A program made the translations under genes and the position numbers. A stretch of DNA of 64,000 nt from NCBI GenBank assembly GCA_963513935.1, contig OY740777.1:14495092-14559091 (forward strand). The letters are read 5' to 3'. The DNA comes from Aphrophora alni (Eukaryota > Arthropoda > Insecta > Hemiptera > Aphrophoridae). Shown one piece after another: positions 48,351 to 59,511 of the stretch (positions within the stretch are counted from its first letter, which is position 1; every line of letters begins with the position of its first letter). Under the pieces are notes generated by a model. The model was not told where the DNA came from, did not search any database, and worked only from the letters and a program-made list of their open reading frames with translations.

Positions 48351-48844
48351 AAGATATTTCCACTTAAAAGTTTAAATATATGATTACGCATTAAGGAATA
48401 TGTATAAGTAATATTTTGCGGATCATGGCCAAATACTAATGAAGTGGCAAAAATGCTATCGCGAAAACGCCACAATCAACGCCATTAAGTTGATGGGCTA
48501 CAGAAGGAAATATAATCTTTTTCATTTTTGCTAAAATAAAATGGATAAAGCTTTTTCAAAAAAAATTTAAAATCTGCATCTAATGTATCAGATTTTGAAG
48601 AATCATAAATATATAATAACTTACCATCGTAATAGCTACATAACCAATGTTCAGAATTAGAAAACAAAATTTGAATATTTTTTTCACCCTCAGCCATTGG
48701 TTTGATTTTTGAAAGAACTGGAAGTCTTCCGGTATGTTGAGGCTTGTAAATAGTAAACCGTAAAAGTAGGTTATGAAATCTTTCAATATGATAATCATTT
48801 AGACGTCCTCCATTTTTTATGATATCATAATCACAATTGATCAT
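48343..48844 (-). pseudogene. Ulp1/C48-type cysteine peptidase domain, second copy
   Basis: Reading from 48,844 the frame gives IIKNGGRLNDYHIERFHNLL, later NIQILFSNSEHWLCSYYDGK, LLYIYDSSKSD and LKKLYPFYF, then stops at 48,485. After a change of frame it continues NGVDCGVFAIAF (cysteine codon at 48,472-48,474), and after another shift in a T run ATSLVFGHDPQNITYTYSLM, RNHIFKLLSGNILTL and a stop. G-G-W-L-N-D...H-W...D-S...D-C-G-x-F-A are the substrate lip, His, Asp and Cys of the SUMO-protease-like C48 family; here the tryptophan of G-G-W is arginine. His, Asp and Cys are present but two frameshifts disable it. Host SUMO proteases are longer and intron-bearing; transposons carry this compact type. 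Confidence 0.78.
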
Positions 48845-49431
48845 TGAATATTGAAGATGCCAAGAAGGAATTTGAATAAAATGAAAAGGAAAGTTTTTTA
48901 TAGAACGGTCTCTAAATATACGTAAGAGAAATTGTCGCATATAATTATTATCACAGTTATATCGCACATAATCTGGTCTAATACAATGTACACGAGATGT
49001 CGCAAAAGCAATTGCGAATATACCACAATCACACTCACTCTGAAGTTGAACTTCAGGCCACTTTATAGTCTTTCCAGATTGAAAATAAAATGGGTATAAT
49101 TTTAGCAAAACTAATCTATAAGTGACTATGATCTTTCTTTTCATTGAATGAGTCATAAATATAAATAGTTTCAGTGTCAAAAAAACTGCACACAAAGTGA
49201 CCTCTAAGCATGTCATGATCTGTTAAAGGCCGAAATAAAATTTGAATTCTAGATCTATCAGGAGAAGCGGGAGTAATCATATCATAAATTTGTTATTCTT
49301 CCATTCCTAAGAAATCAATATTAAAACATTGTTTTATTAAATCGCTGAAGCGCTGTATATGTTCTACACCTAAATATGCATCTTTGTTAATAATTACATT
49401 CAAAATCTTCCTCACTAAAATCAAAAGCCAT
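48845..49431 (-). pseudogene. Ulp1/C48-type cysteine peptidase domain, first copy
   Basis: A Met at 49,431 starts MAFDFSEEDFE; after a frame change NVIINKDAYLGVEHIQRFSD and LIKQCFNIDFLGMEE follow, a stop, then IQILFRPLTDHDMLRGHFVC and SFFDTETIYIYDSFNE (His codon 49,197-49,199). After another frame change LYPFYFQSGKTIKWPEVQLQ and SECDCGIFAIAFATS supply the catalytic Cys. It aligns along its length with the second copy: YLGVEHIQRF with RLNDYHIERF, IQILF with IQILF, IYIYDS with LYIYDS. The pair is therefore a tandem duplication within one element or two joined insertions. Two frameshifts and two stops make it inactive. A 28-base T run (49,460-49,487) lies just upstream of the start. Confidence 0.76.
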
Positions 49432-49453
49432 GCTAAAAATTTCTGTAGTCTAG

Positions 49454-49487
<34 letters not shown>

Positions 49488-50354
49488 CACAAAAATAATA
49501 TTTCTTTTCGTAAGTATAGTATAATACTGTAAGTAAATTTCGAATAAATTCTTATTTCTTTTTGTGCAATATATATTTTTTCTTTTTAATGATACTTATA
49601 TAAAATTTCATATATTTATACTTTTATACAATTTGATACTTACGTTAAGTCTAAATAGAATACCGAAAATTTCAAAAACTACCACGATGTTAATTATTTT
49701 TTCCTGTCGCCCTTATAAAAAGGTACCTGTGAAGAAAAAATAAAAATGGTCGATAAAATACGTAAATTCTCGGGTGGGGATAAGTAAGGTAAACTACTGG
49801 TTTTCTTGTAGAAGTATATACATGCTAGAAAAAGTAATTTGTAGAATTGTGGGGTCCATTGTGTGGTGATTACACCGACAATGGGTGATGCGCGCGCAGA
49901 TAGCCCCGACGAAACGGATGGACTATTATTTATTTTAATAACTATTTATTATTTTGGAAGTTGTATAAAAGTAAAGTTATTTAAAGTCAGTTTAGTATTT
50001 CAATATATTTTTGTAAAGATTTGACCTTCGATAAGAATAGTGTTTTAGATTGTCAATCAATCGCTTATCAGCAGATAAGATGTATGGCAGGATGCTAACA
50101 GACATAAATATCTCTTGGCTCTAAGCCAAAGAAAATACGATCAACTAATTCTAATCTTACTTCTGCCAAATTTAAATTAATGATTACGTTCTGATTATTC
50201 AACTAAAATCGCTTGCATTTATTTTTTATATTTATAGCCATGTATGTATAATATTTTTGAATTATGTATGTCTATACTGTATATGTATTCACAGGTATTT
50301 CGGCATAACCTTACGACAAAAACTTGTAATATTTAACCAAACGACTTTTTAACC
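49432..50354. other. Intergenic DNA with a 28-bp poly-T run
   Basis: The T run covers about 49,460-49,487. Near 49,893 GCAGATAGCCCCGACGAAAC and GG form another GAAACG-type cassette. No gene is seen. Confidence 0.4.
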
Positions 50355-50981
50355 AAACCGAGCTTTTTTTTCCGTTCTGGGATGTGAAAGCCACCTTCAG
50401 ATGCCTCACCGGCGTCGACCTAAAGATCTTTTGCCGCCCCAATTTCCTTCCTACACCCAACTAGTGATACCCGTCATCCCTATGAAGGAACAGATACTAC
50501 CAATAGGGTTATCTAGGATGGTTTCCATCTCTTTCCCCGGCAGGCCTAAAGAGTATAGCCTGGCTCGTCCTAATGCCTCACACTCTAAAAGAATGTGTTC
50601 TGCGGACTCTTCAGCCAAATCACATTTCCTGCAAGTATTGTCTGCAGCAATCCCTATCCTGTGTAGATGTTTTCTGAGGTGACAGTGGCTCGTTAAGAGC
50701 CCAACCACCCACCTCATGTTATCCCTTCTGAGAGAGATGAGTTTGTTCAGCATGTTTCTTGCTTGGTCTAAATAACCTTTTTGCAAGTCTACTAGTGGTT
50801 GAATTCGTCCAGGCCCTATTCATCCCCTCCCGTATCCACGTATCAACCGCTGCTCTGGCATGTCCATAGGAGATCCCGAAAACCGGTTCCGGGCCCACGA
50901 AAGGGGATTCTGAACCTGACCTGGCTAATTCATCTGCTCTCTCATTACCATCAATACCTGAGTGGCCAAGAAACCGAGCTT
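50355..50981 (-). mobile_element. 5'-truncated non-LTR retrotransposon insertion with 11-bp target-site duplication
   Basis: AAACCGAGCTT stands at both 50,355-50,365 and 50,971-50,981, an exact 11-bp direct repeat. Between them lies a 605-bp insertion whose minus strand begins inside an RNase H domain and ends with an A run (seen as T on + at 50,364-50,371). This is the classic product of target-primed reverse transcription that stopped early. The duplicated flank is unchanged, so the insertion is fairly young compared with the other retrotransposon pieces. Having no reverse transcriptase, it is dead on arrival. Confidence 0.9.
50451..50970 (-). pseudogene. RNase H and C-terminal Cys motif of a non-LTR retrotransposon
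   Basis: From 50,970 the minus strand reads LGHSGIDGNERADELARSGS, ESPFVGPEPVFGISYGHARA and AVDTWIREGMNRAWTNSTTS. After one frameshift near 50,787 it continues ARNMLNKLISLRRDNMRWVV, GLLTSHCHLRKHLHRIGIAA, DNTCRKCDLAEESAEHILLE, CEALGRARLYSLGLPGKEME to a stop at 50,451. G-H-S-G-I-x-G-N-E-x-A-D-x-L-A is the C-terminal RNase H signature; C-x2-C...E-H-I-L...C is the terminal zinc-type motif. Apart from one frameshift it is well preserved. The clade is R1/I/Jockey-like and cannot be narrowed without the reverse transcriptase. Confidence 0.85.
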
Positions 50982-52110
50982 ACAATTTTGATGAAATTAT
51001 TTTTATTTTTCATTATTTAGAAATTATACCGCGACTAATTACAACAGACACTTTTTTTATTAGCATACCTTCTTTCTTCGGCGACTTACCCGAATTAACG
51101 CTGAATCCGAAATACGTTTACTTTAATTCAACAAAATTAATTTGTTTTCCCCCAAAAATTATAATAGTAATTCCAAATTAAATTATAACGTTATGCATCT
51201 CTTTTATTTCTACCTAGGGTATCCCACTTAATTACTGACCTAGACTGCGTCGCTCGAGGTCAGATTATGATTTCCTTCTTTCATTTTGATTTGACCAGCA
51301 TGTCAATTTACGGTGGGAGACCTATCCCGGAGGGCCCACCCTTAATATGTAACGGGAAATTAGGGGAACCTCGGGACTCACAGTCCCAAGACTGAAATCC
51401 CAAAATTGAAGACAATATTATGTATTGGTATATATATGTTAGCCATATGGTGAGAATCGAAGATGCGTGCGCACACATACTCGCATCCAGCGTTAATACG
51501 GGAAGCGTCGCCTGAATTTTTTGGATGAAGAAAAAAAAAATTTGTCGGTAAACCGTCAAATCAGAACTGTAACTTAATATAACTAATAACTAGCAATTAT
51601 AAGTGAAATATTATTCTTTTAATGATAAACTTAAACGTTTTTCTTACATCTTATAAGTTCAAGGGGCTTTTTGAATTTAAAAACAGTAATAAACTAGAAA
51701 ACTCGCGTAAAATTCAATGTATATAATAGGGGTGGTTCGCCGGCCATACTTACATCTGGCGGCTATTGCCGCCCTCAATAATTATGATGTTTTACGATTA
51801 CGATGAGAATTTTTAGACTACGACGAGATCTAGTTCATAATAATAGGTCATTAGAAGAGTGTAGATCAATATGTAAACTAAACACCTCTACAATAAGAAT
51901 ATCACTTCCTTATTTTTTTATAGCCATTCTGTTCAATATGATGCGGTATTGTTAATTGTTAGTGTGAAATACATGAAAAATGTATAGTGCAGCCCGGAGT
52001 TTACACGCGAAAGACAGATGTGGTTGGAGCGGAAGTGACGGGGGGGGGGGGAGGTCAGTCAAAATAACAAACACCTCAAAAAAAAAACAAAAACGCGCCA
52101 ACAACGATCT
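50982..52110. other. Intergenic DNA
   Basis: A GC-richer patch at 51,300-51,500 (GGGAGACCTATCCCGGAGGG, CTCACAGTCCCAAGACTG) could be retroelement 3' sequence but has no recognisable motif. A G run occurs at about 52,040-52,051. No gene is seen. Confidence 0.4.
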
Positions 52111-52114
52111 CTCA

Positions 52115-52427
52115 AAAAGTCGTGAATATGTCTAAGGTATAAACCAGGCATTTGTAAGGTCGCAATAGTGGTATCTTTATATCAAGCACCCAAAATACCG
52201 TGAATGCGTTTAAAGTATAAGCCAGGCACTGGAAAGGTCGCAATAGTGGTATCTTTATATCAAGCCCCCAAAATGACGCAAAGCATTTAAAATATATGAC
52301 AGGCACTGGAAAGGTGGTAATTGTCTACACGGTATAACATTTATACTCAGGCACCCAAAAGGTGGCCTTTATGTCTGATCGTATAACCGCTCCAAGGTCA
52401 GGAATCGCCAGGCACTCAAAAGGTCTT

Positions 52428-52479
<52 letters not shown>
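52115..52479 (-). repeat. TA-linked repeat, second copy with about 90-bp tandem units
   Basis: Units with CCAGGCACTGGAAAGGTCGC, AATAGTGGTATCTTTATATC and AAGC(A/C)CCCAAAAT repeat about three times, then degrade. The last unit (GGCACTCAAAAGGTCTTATA) runs into a TA tract at 52,434-52,479. This is the inverse arrangement of 37,842-38,290. Confidence 0.65.
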
Positions 52480-52481
<2 letters not shown>

Positions 52482-53725
52482 AGGATGTCACATCATGTTC
52501 CAAGTAATTACTATCAGCTTGAGACGTCCTATGCTTCGTCGAGATATCCTCGACAATGTGGAAATATTAAACCTAACAAAGAAAGGTCTGGTGGTGGGAG
52601 AAACGAGTGAGTTAGTGTTCCGCCATCCTTTCATCAGTGCGTTTCTACTTTCTAGACAGTGTATTACCAACAACCTCCCCACTCCAAGCCAGACCGCCCT
52701 CCCTCCAAGCGCCACCACATAACAAATGAACTATACAGGATGTTCCAAAATAACATAAAATGTTATGATCGCAAAAAAAGACTAAAAAGACACGAATAGA
52801 TCTCGAATATTGCAATACTCTCGGAATACAACATATTTTACTTAAGTTGAAAGAGATCGATCAAACCCAAAACTAAATGAAGATAGATAGGAGGCCTCGG
52901 AATCTCAACACGCGTACTCAATTGGGCCTTAAAGAGTTACGGTGTTGACACAACATTATGAGTAGACTGGTTGCGAATTTTAGCTTTAAGGGAAAGTTAA
53001 CTCGATTTTCTGAGCACACATTATTCGGCTGTAAGCAGTCTAAGGTTTAGCTGGACATTGTGTCAAATAATAATTATTATGATAGTCTGTAATCTAATGT
53101 CCTTTTACTTTCTTACATAATTAACGTAGTGTAGAGAAAAGAATGTGATTGGCCAAAAAATGTATGTCAGGTATTTGTCGGCATATATACGTTTTTAGGG
53201 AGAGTGAGTTTAAAAAAAGATTTTTTCTATAAATATCAGTCTTTCTGATACATAAGTGTAAATTTAATTGTCGACAGATTTTAATTAAATTTTGCATGTT
53301 TACAAAATTTTTGACATTTTCGGGACTTTTTAATTTTGTTGATAACTAAAAATTTGGGGGCTGCAGTAAAAAAAAAATCATAAAATTAGCTTTTTTTTCA
53401 AAATCGAATCCAATGATTTTTATTAAATTTTTCTCAAGTGTAACCTCCAACTTCTAAAACAAAATATATTGGTCGTCATCTACCCAAAAATTTCTGCTTC
53501 GATATTTATAAGTAAAATATAAAACCTTCCAACAGACCGTTATAAAATATGTAATTCATCAAAATCAGCTGTGCCGATATAGATTTTGATGGTCACCTAC
53601 TGACAAGACTTTTTTTTGCTTTGGGGATGCGTGAGTGAGAAAGTTTGTGCAGTGTTTTTCCAACATTTATAAAAATTTGTGTTTGTTCAGTAATTGAAAC
53701 ATAATTTTTAATGTAGTCTTTTACG
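52480..53725. other. Intergenic DNA with diffuse repeats
   Basis: Overlapping frames on both strands at 52,488-52,722 have no recognisable motif. ACAGGATGTTCCAAAATAAC at 52,736 is another ACAGGRTG-type repeat end. Near 53,570 AAAATCAGCTGTGCCGATAT and AGATTTTGAT match the diffuse repeat also seen near 4655, 1310 and 19,540. Confidence 0.4.
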
Positions 53726-53727
53726 GT

Positions 53728-53868
53728 CGTAGGCGATAAGCGATAAGCGATAAGCGATAATAATCGTATAAGATAGGTATCTCTAGTACGCGTTCAAACC
53801 GTGTTGTAATAACTAATCAGCTGTACACCAGTACGATAAAGACATCTATCGTAAGATATATATATATA

Positions 53869-53939
<71 letters not shown>

Positions 53940-53940
53940 A
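53728..53940. repeat. GCGATAA tandem motif followed by a TA microsatellite
   Basis: GCGATAA is repeated four times at 53,733-53,760. After about 95 bp the sequence ends with CGTAAGATA and runs into about 80 bp of TA (53,856-53,935). Confidence 0.85.
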
Positions 53941-54299
53941 ACAAGCTTGGCCTACCTCTTCGCTCAATATCGTACTATCGTACAATCAAAGTGAGTGAAG
54001 TCTAGAGGTGCACATGCACTAAAAGATTTAAGTTTCGTAATTTATGTCATCGATATTGTAGGAAATATCACTGTTTATAGAAATATAAAGCGAATTGCAA
54101 TAAGAATTGTCAAATTCCAACTCCTATACTACTAAATCTGTAAATTTCTCTTCCAGTTCTCTTGCAATAGTGCAGAACTGTATCGGACATTCATTACATT
54201 ATAAACACAATTCCTCTATCTTTTCTTTCGTCTGGTAAATCATGCAAACGTCATCTAGCTCGTGACCGTATTGCTTTGGTTTGCAGGAACATTACTTTA

Positions 54300-54660
54300 A
54301 GATTAAAGACGGGCATCGTTAATGATCGTTTGATAAAAATCGTATCGCTGTTTTAAGAGTGCTACACACTACAGAGATACGATACATATCTTAAGGTTGT
54401 GAGCGATAATTATCTTATAAGGTAGGTAGCGCTAATTCGCTTTCAAATCGTGTTGTAACGGCTAAAGAGGTGTACGTCAATACGATTACGACATTTGTCG
54501 TAAGATATCTGTATAAAAGACGTTAATCGCAATGATCTTAGTATAGTATCGCTAAAGTGTCTGTCTTAGGCGAGTTCATCACTACAGAGATACGATATAT
54601 ATCTTAAGCGACAATTATCTTATAATAAAAGTATCTTAAACGTTTTGATAAATTTCAGTT
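54300..54660. repeat. GATA-rich duplicated segments
   Basis: CACTACAGAGATACGATACA and TATCTTAAG at about 54,367 recur as CACTACAGAGATACGATATA at about 54,579. The block AGCGATAATTATCTTATAAG, CAAATCGTGTTGTAACGGCT, AATACGATTACGACATTTGT, CGTAAGATAT (54,402-54,520) also aligns with 53,740-53,866. At least three diverged copies of one non-coding unit therefore lie within 1 kb. Confidence 0.65.
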
Positions 54661-55858
54661 AAATCATGGCTCGCTACAAAGAAACAATTTTCAAAATATT
54701 TTCTTTGGAAATATTGACTAAAACCAGAACCTTTTCTGTATATTATGAAAAAAAAAGGAAATTAATTTCTTTGCAATGATCTCTACCAGTTTAAACATTT
54801 TTGTAACGCATTATCGAATTAGTTAAGTTCATGTTTCCTAATTGGTTACAACTAATAACTATTAGTTACTATTAACGCACAAATGAGCAAGACTGTTTGT
54901 GTTAAGCCTAATTAATGACGTATTTGCTCGCTTCATGATGATAGATAATTATGTACCATGTTTCTGCATCAGTATGCGTTGATAAGGTAACCTAATAACA
55001 CATAACGGATCCTGAATTGCATCTCATCGATATATTAATGTTGTGGCTTACAAATTGGTTTATAACATCTGATATAGAGATATTAATTTATTCCAATTGT
55101 ATCGATTAATCCCGTGGGATCGAAAAACGACTTCCACCTCACTCGATTCTTGGACATCTGCCTTATTTTCTTTAATTTCTTATCGACCGATCTCCTCTAC
55201 GTTAATTTTGATCTTCCTCGTTTCCTGCTTTTTTGGTAGTTACAATCTCACATTTGCATTTGCAGATTTATATTGTTATTAGGACTTCTCATGATTTCTC
55301 CCAATCAAATATGTTTCCTTTCCTTGATTATTTCGTCAATTAGTCTTTGGTTTTATCTTCTCCATAATTCTTTGTCTAAGATCAGCCCTAGCAGTGAATA
55401 TTATAAATTCTACTGGTAGTCTACAGTTATTTATAAACTAACTTGTTAAAAATATATTAAGAAATTTACTTCACCTAAAATATTTTTTTTAAACATCAAG
55501 CATTTGAATTAACCAAAATAAGTATCATTTGAGTAAAGCTGTTGATGATGGTATCAGTTTATCCAGTGAGATAAAACTTAGCAATTTACATGATTGAATT
55601 AGCACAGCATGTGTCGGCTTAACCGGGTTATTGTGTGGATCCTTGCTGACCAATGTCACAGGGATTAGGCGGCCAATCGAGTTTTGTTACTGTCAAAAGT
55701 TAGGTGTTGCCATGATTCATTGATTTGTACACTGTATTGTCAAATTAAAAATGTTGAAATTTATTACTATGTAGCCTACTTCGTATAAAACGAGACTATG
55801 AAATGTACACTGATACACCCATAAGTACATATTTTGCTACCATTACTGTTTGGTAACT
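54661..55858. other. AT-rich intergenic DNA
   Basis: No gene is recognised. A 61-codon frame at 55,097-55,282 has no family motif. Confidence 0.35.
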
Positions 55859-55861
55859 TCT

Positions 55862-57330
55862 TCTATATATGTAAAAGTCAAAACACACTGACTGATTACT
55901 CTCAAATTTTCCACTCAAAGATTGTTTTTACCTCTAAAACATATCTCTGGATCCAAGAAGCCTAGAGCTATGAATTTTTTATATGGTTTGGGATAGGTCT
56001 GTAGACGCGTACTAAGAAAGGGTTTTAAAAATTTTCCACTCTAAGGGTGTTTCTTACCCCTAAAACATATCTCTGGATACAAAAACCTAGAGCTATGAAT
56101 TTTTTATTATGGTTTGGGATAGGTCTGTAGACGCGTACTAAGAAAGGGTTTTGAAAATGTTCCACTCCAAGGGTGTTTTTTACCCCTAAAACATATCTCT
56201 GGATGCAAAAAGCCTAGAGCCATGAATTGTTTAACATGGTTTAGGGTAGGTTTGTGGACGCGAACTAAGAAAGGGTTTTGAAACATTTACATTCCAAGGG
56301 TGTTTTTTACCCCTTAAACATATCTCTGGATACAATAAGCCTAGAGCTAGGAATTTTTTTAACATGATTTTGGAATTGGTCTGTAGACACGTACTAAGAA
56401 AGGGTTTTGAAAATGTTCCACTCCAAGGGTGTTTTTTACCCCTAAAACATATCTCTGGATACAAAAAGCCTAGAGCCATGAATTGTTTAACATGGTTTAG
56501 GGTAGGTTTGTGGACGCGAACTAAGAAAGGGTTTTGAAACATTTACATTCCAAGGGTGTTTTTTACCCCTTAAACATATCTCTGGATACAAAAACCTAGA
56601 GCTATGAATTTTTTATTATGGTTTGGGATAGGTCTGTAGACGCGTACTAAGAAAGGGTTTTAAAAATTTTCCACTCTAAGGCTGTTTCTTACCCCTAAAA
56701 CATATCTCTGGATACAAAAACCTAGAGCTATGAATTTTTTATTATGGTTTGGGATAGGTCTGTAGACGCGTACTAAGAAAGGGTTTTAAAAATTTTCCAC
56801 TCTAAGGCTGTTTCTTACCCCTAAAACATATCTCTGGATACAAAAACCTAGAGCTATGAATTTTTTATTATGGTTTGGGATAGGTCTGTAGACGCGTACT
56901 AAGAAAGGGCTTTAAAAATTTTCCACTCTAAGGCTGTTACTTACCCCTAAAACATATCTCTGGATACAAAAACCTAGAGCTATGAATTTTTTATTATGGT
57001 TTGGGATAGGTCTGTAGACGCGTACTAAGAAAGGGTTTTAAAAACTTTCCACTCTAAGGCTGTTTCTTACCCCTAAAACATATCTCTGGATACAAAAACC
57101 TAGAGCTATGAATTTTTTATTATGGTTTGGGATAGGTCTGTAGACGCGTACTAAGAAAGGGTTTTGAAAATGTTCCACTCCAAGGGGGTTTTTTACCCCT
57201 AAAACATATCTCTGGATGCAAAAAGCCTAGAGCCATGAATTGTTTAACATGGTTTAGGGTAGGTTTGTGGACGCGAACTAAGAAGAAAATGTTCCATTCC
57301 GAGGGTGTTTTTTTCCCATAAAACAAATAT
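55862..57330 (+). mobile_element. Possible non-autonomous Helitron with a 126-bp tandem array
   Basis: The stretch opens with TCTATATATGTAAAAGTCAA and AACACACTGACTGATTACTC, which resembles the TCTATATATATAAAA-type 5' ends of insect Helitrons. It is followed directly by eleven tandem units of about 126 bp. Tandem repeats behind such ends are known in non-autonomous Helitrons. I cannot identify the 3' hairpin and CTAG end, so the call rests on the 5' end and the layout only. Confidence 0.45.
55910..57310. repeat. 126-bp tandem array, eleven units
   Basis: ACATATCTCTGG marks each unit at about 55,939, 56,065, 56,190, 56,318, 56,447, 56,574, 56,700, 56,826, 56,951, 57,078 and 57,203. Two unit types exist, one with GGTCTGTAGACGCGTACTAA and one with GGTTTGTGGACGCGAACTAA; they alternate in the left part and the first type runs alone in the middle. 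Because 126 is a multiple of three, long minus-strand frames appear, without biological support. Confidence 0.92.
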
Positions 57331-58300
57331 CATATCTTTGTTATTTATTGGTCGATTTTGATCAAAATTGGTTTATTGCTGTATTTGGGCATAATTTATT
57401 TCCATATTCCACCATTAGGGTTGTGCTAAAAAAAACAAAAAAAAAACAAATTTCTTTGTAAAATTATCTCCAGGTGAAATTGTTGCCATCAGCTAGTTAT
57501 ATAAATATATTTAAAAGAAAAACGCAAAGATACAATTTTGTAATATAAATTCGTATCCATACTCGGTTTTACTAATTGTTAGACATGTTTATTATCGATA
57601 AAAAATGATCGGTAAGTTTCAAAATGATAGTAGATTCAAAAAAATCGCAAGCCACAAAGCACACTGAGCTTCCATTTGCACGGTACTCATGTTGATTTTT
57701 ACATGAATTTTATCATGTGATTAAATGGCACAATGTTGGTTACACAATTATAAATACAACTAATTACAAGCTGTTTCATACACTTATAATGTTTTTTTTT
57801 CAGGGAGCTATAACAATTTGTATACACACATGACTCTATGGACATACTGTATGTATATAAATGGTTGATATAGGAACTATTTAAACGGGGTAATATAGTT
57901 TCACCAAAATATGAACATATAAAGGCTAGTGTTTATATATCCTCTCTATTCCCAGTCTTTATTTTTTATAACAAAGGTGTCAGGATGATTGGTACAGGTG
58001 AAACCGCTGTTTTATTCTATAAGTGTAAAGGTAACAAAAAGCACTATTAATGGAGTTTTTAGTTTGTTTTAGTTAAAACTAGAGACATTACCAAATTTTT
58101 CATAGCCCTAAATTTTTTTCCAATATGGCGGACAGCTTTATATTCTCTTTTTGGAATCTCCTTTTTGTATGATGATTTTGGATACAACTTAAAGACTTGT
58201 AAGACTTATTTTTTTTGTAACTGTTTAGGAGCTATAAACATTTGGAAGAGTGTAAGAATAAGGCGTTTCTAGAAGTCCATTTTTCGGACCTAAACTTTGA
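57331..58300. other. AT-rich intergenic or intronic DNA
   Basis: No gene is recognised. CAATATGGCGGACAG at about 58,120 is another copy of the CGCCAT motif in reverse. Confidence 0.35.
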
Positions 58301-58329
58301 ATTGAATTTAAAATTGAAATATGGATAGA

Positions 58330-58560
58330 CTGCAATTTATAAAAAAACATATTAATTAATTTTTTTCATCTAAGATCATAAATTTTTTTAAATCAATGAT
58401 ATGGATATCAAAAGATGCATAATTGAAAAGAAAGTAAATCCTGAGAAAATTACTTTGATATCTCAATTGGTTTACGAGAAATTGTAGTTTATATGTGCCA
58501 GATTTTAACATTTCACGTTTCGCCACTACAACCCCTTTTTAAAACTCATCTTTTACGTAT
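58330..58560. repeat. Detached partial copy of the 640-bp satellite
   Basis: AATCAATGATATGGATATCA, AAAGATGCATAATTGAAAAG, AATCCTGAGAAAATTACTTT and ATTTCACGTTTCGCCACTAC match the middle of the satellite monomer that resumes at about 59,740. It lies about 1.2 kb from the main array, on the other side of the SMU1 exon. Confidence 0.7.
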
Positions 58561-58799
58561 CTCATTATTAAACAATAGGAACAGATGGGAAGATCCTTTT
58601 CAAGTATCAAAATCTAATATTTCTTTCAAAAATAAGCCATTTACAAGCATGAATTAGATATTGATAACACAGAATGAGCCTATGCGTCTAGATTTCATAA
58701 GTAATGCATACCAAATAGAATAGCGTATCTTAAGATGTATGTGTTATAACTGTCTTGTAACAGGTAAATATTATTACGCTGTATGATTTCGGAATCATG

Positions 58800-58886
58800 T
58801 GAAATAGGTCTCGGCAGGTCAATATGTAGGCATATATATTGACCTATCCAGACCTAGAAAAGGAACTAAAGGTCTGGTAAGGTAAC

Positions 58887-58923
<37 letters not shown>

Positions 58924-59000
58924 TGACCTTCCCAGAACTGTAGTTCCATTATTAAGTCCGGTTAGGTAACCACATATGTATATAATAACCAGACCTAATT
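58800..59000. repeat. Palindrome-rich block around a TA microsatellite
   Basis: AGGTCTGGTAAGGTAACTC, a TA run (58,891-58,917) and GTCCGGTTAGGTAACC, with CCAGACCTAG and CCAGACCTAA on either side, form several short inverted and direct repeats. It is non-coding. Confidence 0.5.
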
Positions 59001-59511
59001 GCGAGGATGAACATAAACATCAAGCGTTAAGACACTCAATATATTCACTATTGTTACTATAGAAATTAATATAGTCAGATGCCTTAACCTCACAAGCCTA
59101 GGATTTTGTACTCTTAAGTTGCTTATTTTAGATAGTTTATTGTATTTAGATACTTTAAAAGGGTCCTCCCAGCTAAAGGATGATCCAATTGCTTAATAAT
59201 GAGATATGTAAAACACGATTTCATTAAATGTCAGTATTAACGTGATCCTAACTGGACATTTACCAATTTTTCTTATAAGAATAAATTGTTAAACAAAAAC
59301 TAACAGTATCTCTCTTACTATAAGAATGTTATTACATACAAACACTCAAGTTATAAAAGTACATAGGTTTGAAACGTTAAATAAATATGAGAAGTTTTCG
59401 TATCAGCTGCTTGTCCAGTTATTTATTCTGTAGTTAGGGGCTGGCCTATTGTTTTTTAATCTTTCTGAAAAATCCTTATAAATTTTAATTTAATGATATT
59501 GTTTGATCCAG

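Noticed and set aside
48485..49216. Reading the 243-residue frame as one intact gene
   Set aside because: It joins the end of one C48 domain to the start of a second, with the missing halves in other frames, so it is a frame artefact of two broken copies.
56231..57326. Minus-strand frames of 103 and 68 residues with repeated HPWSGTFSKPFL
   Set aside because: They are read-through of the 126-bp tandem unit; the pattern breaks wherever a unit has an indel.
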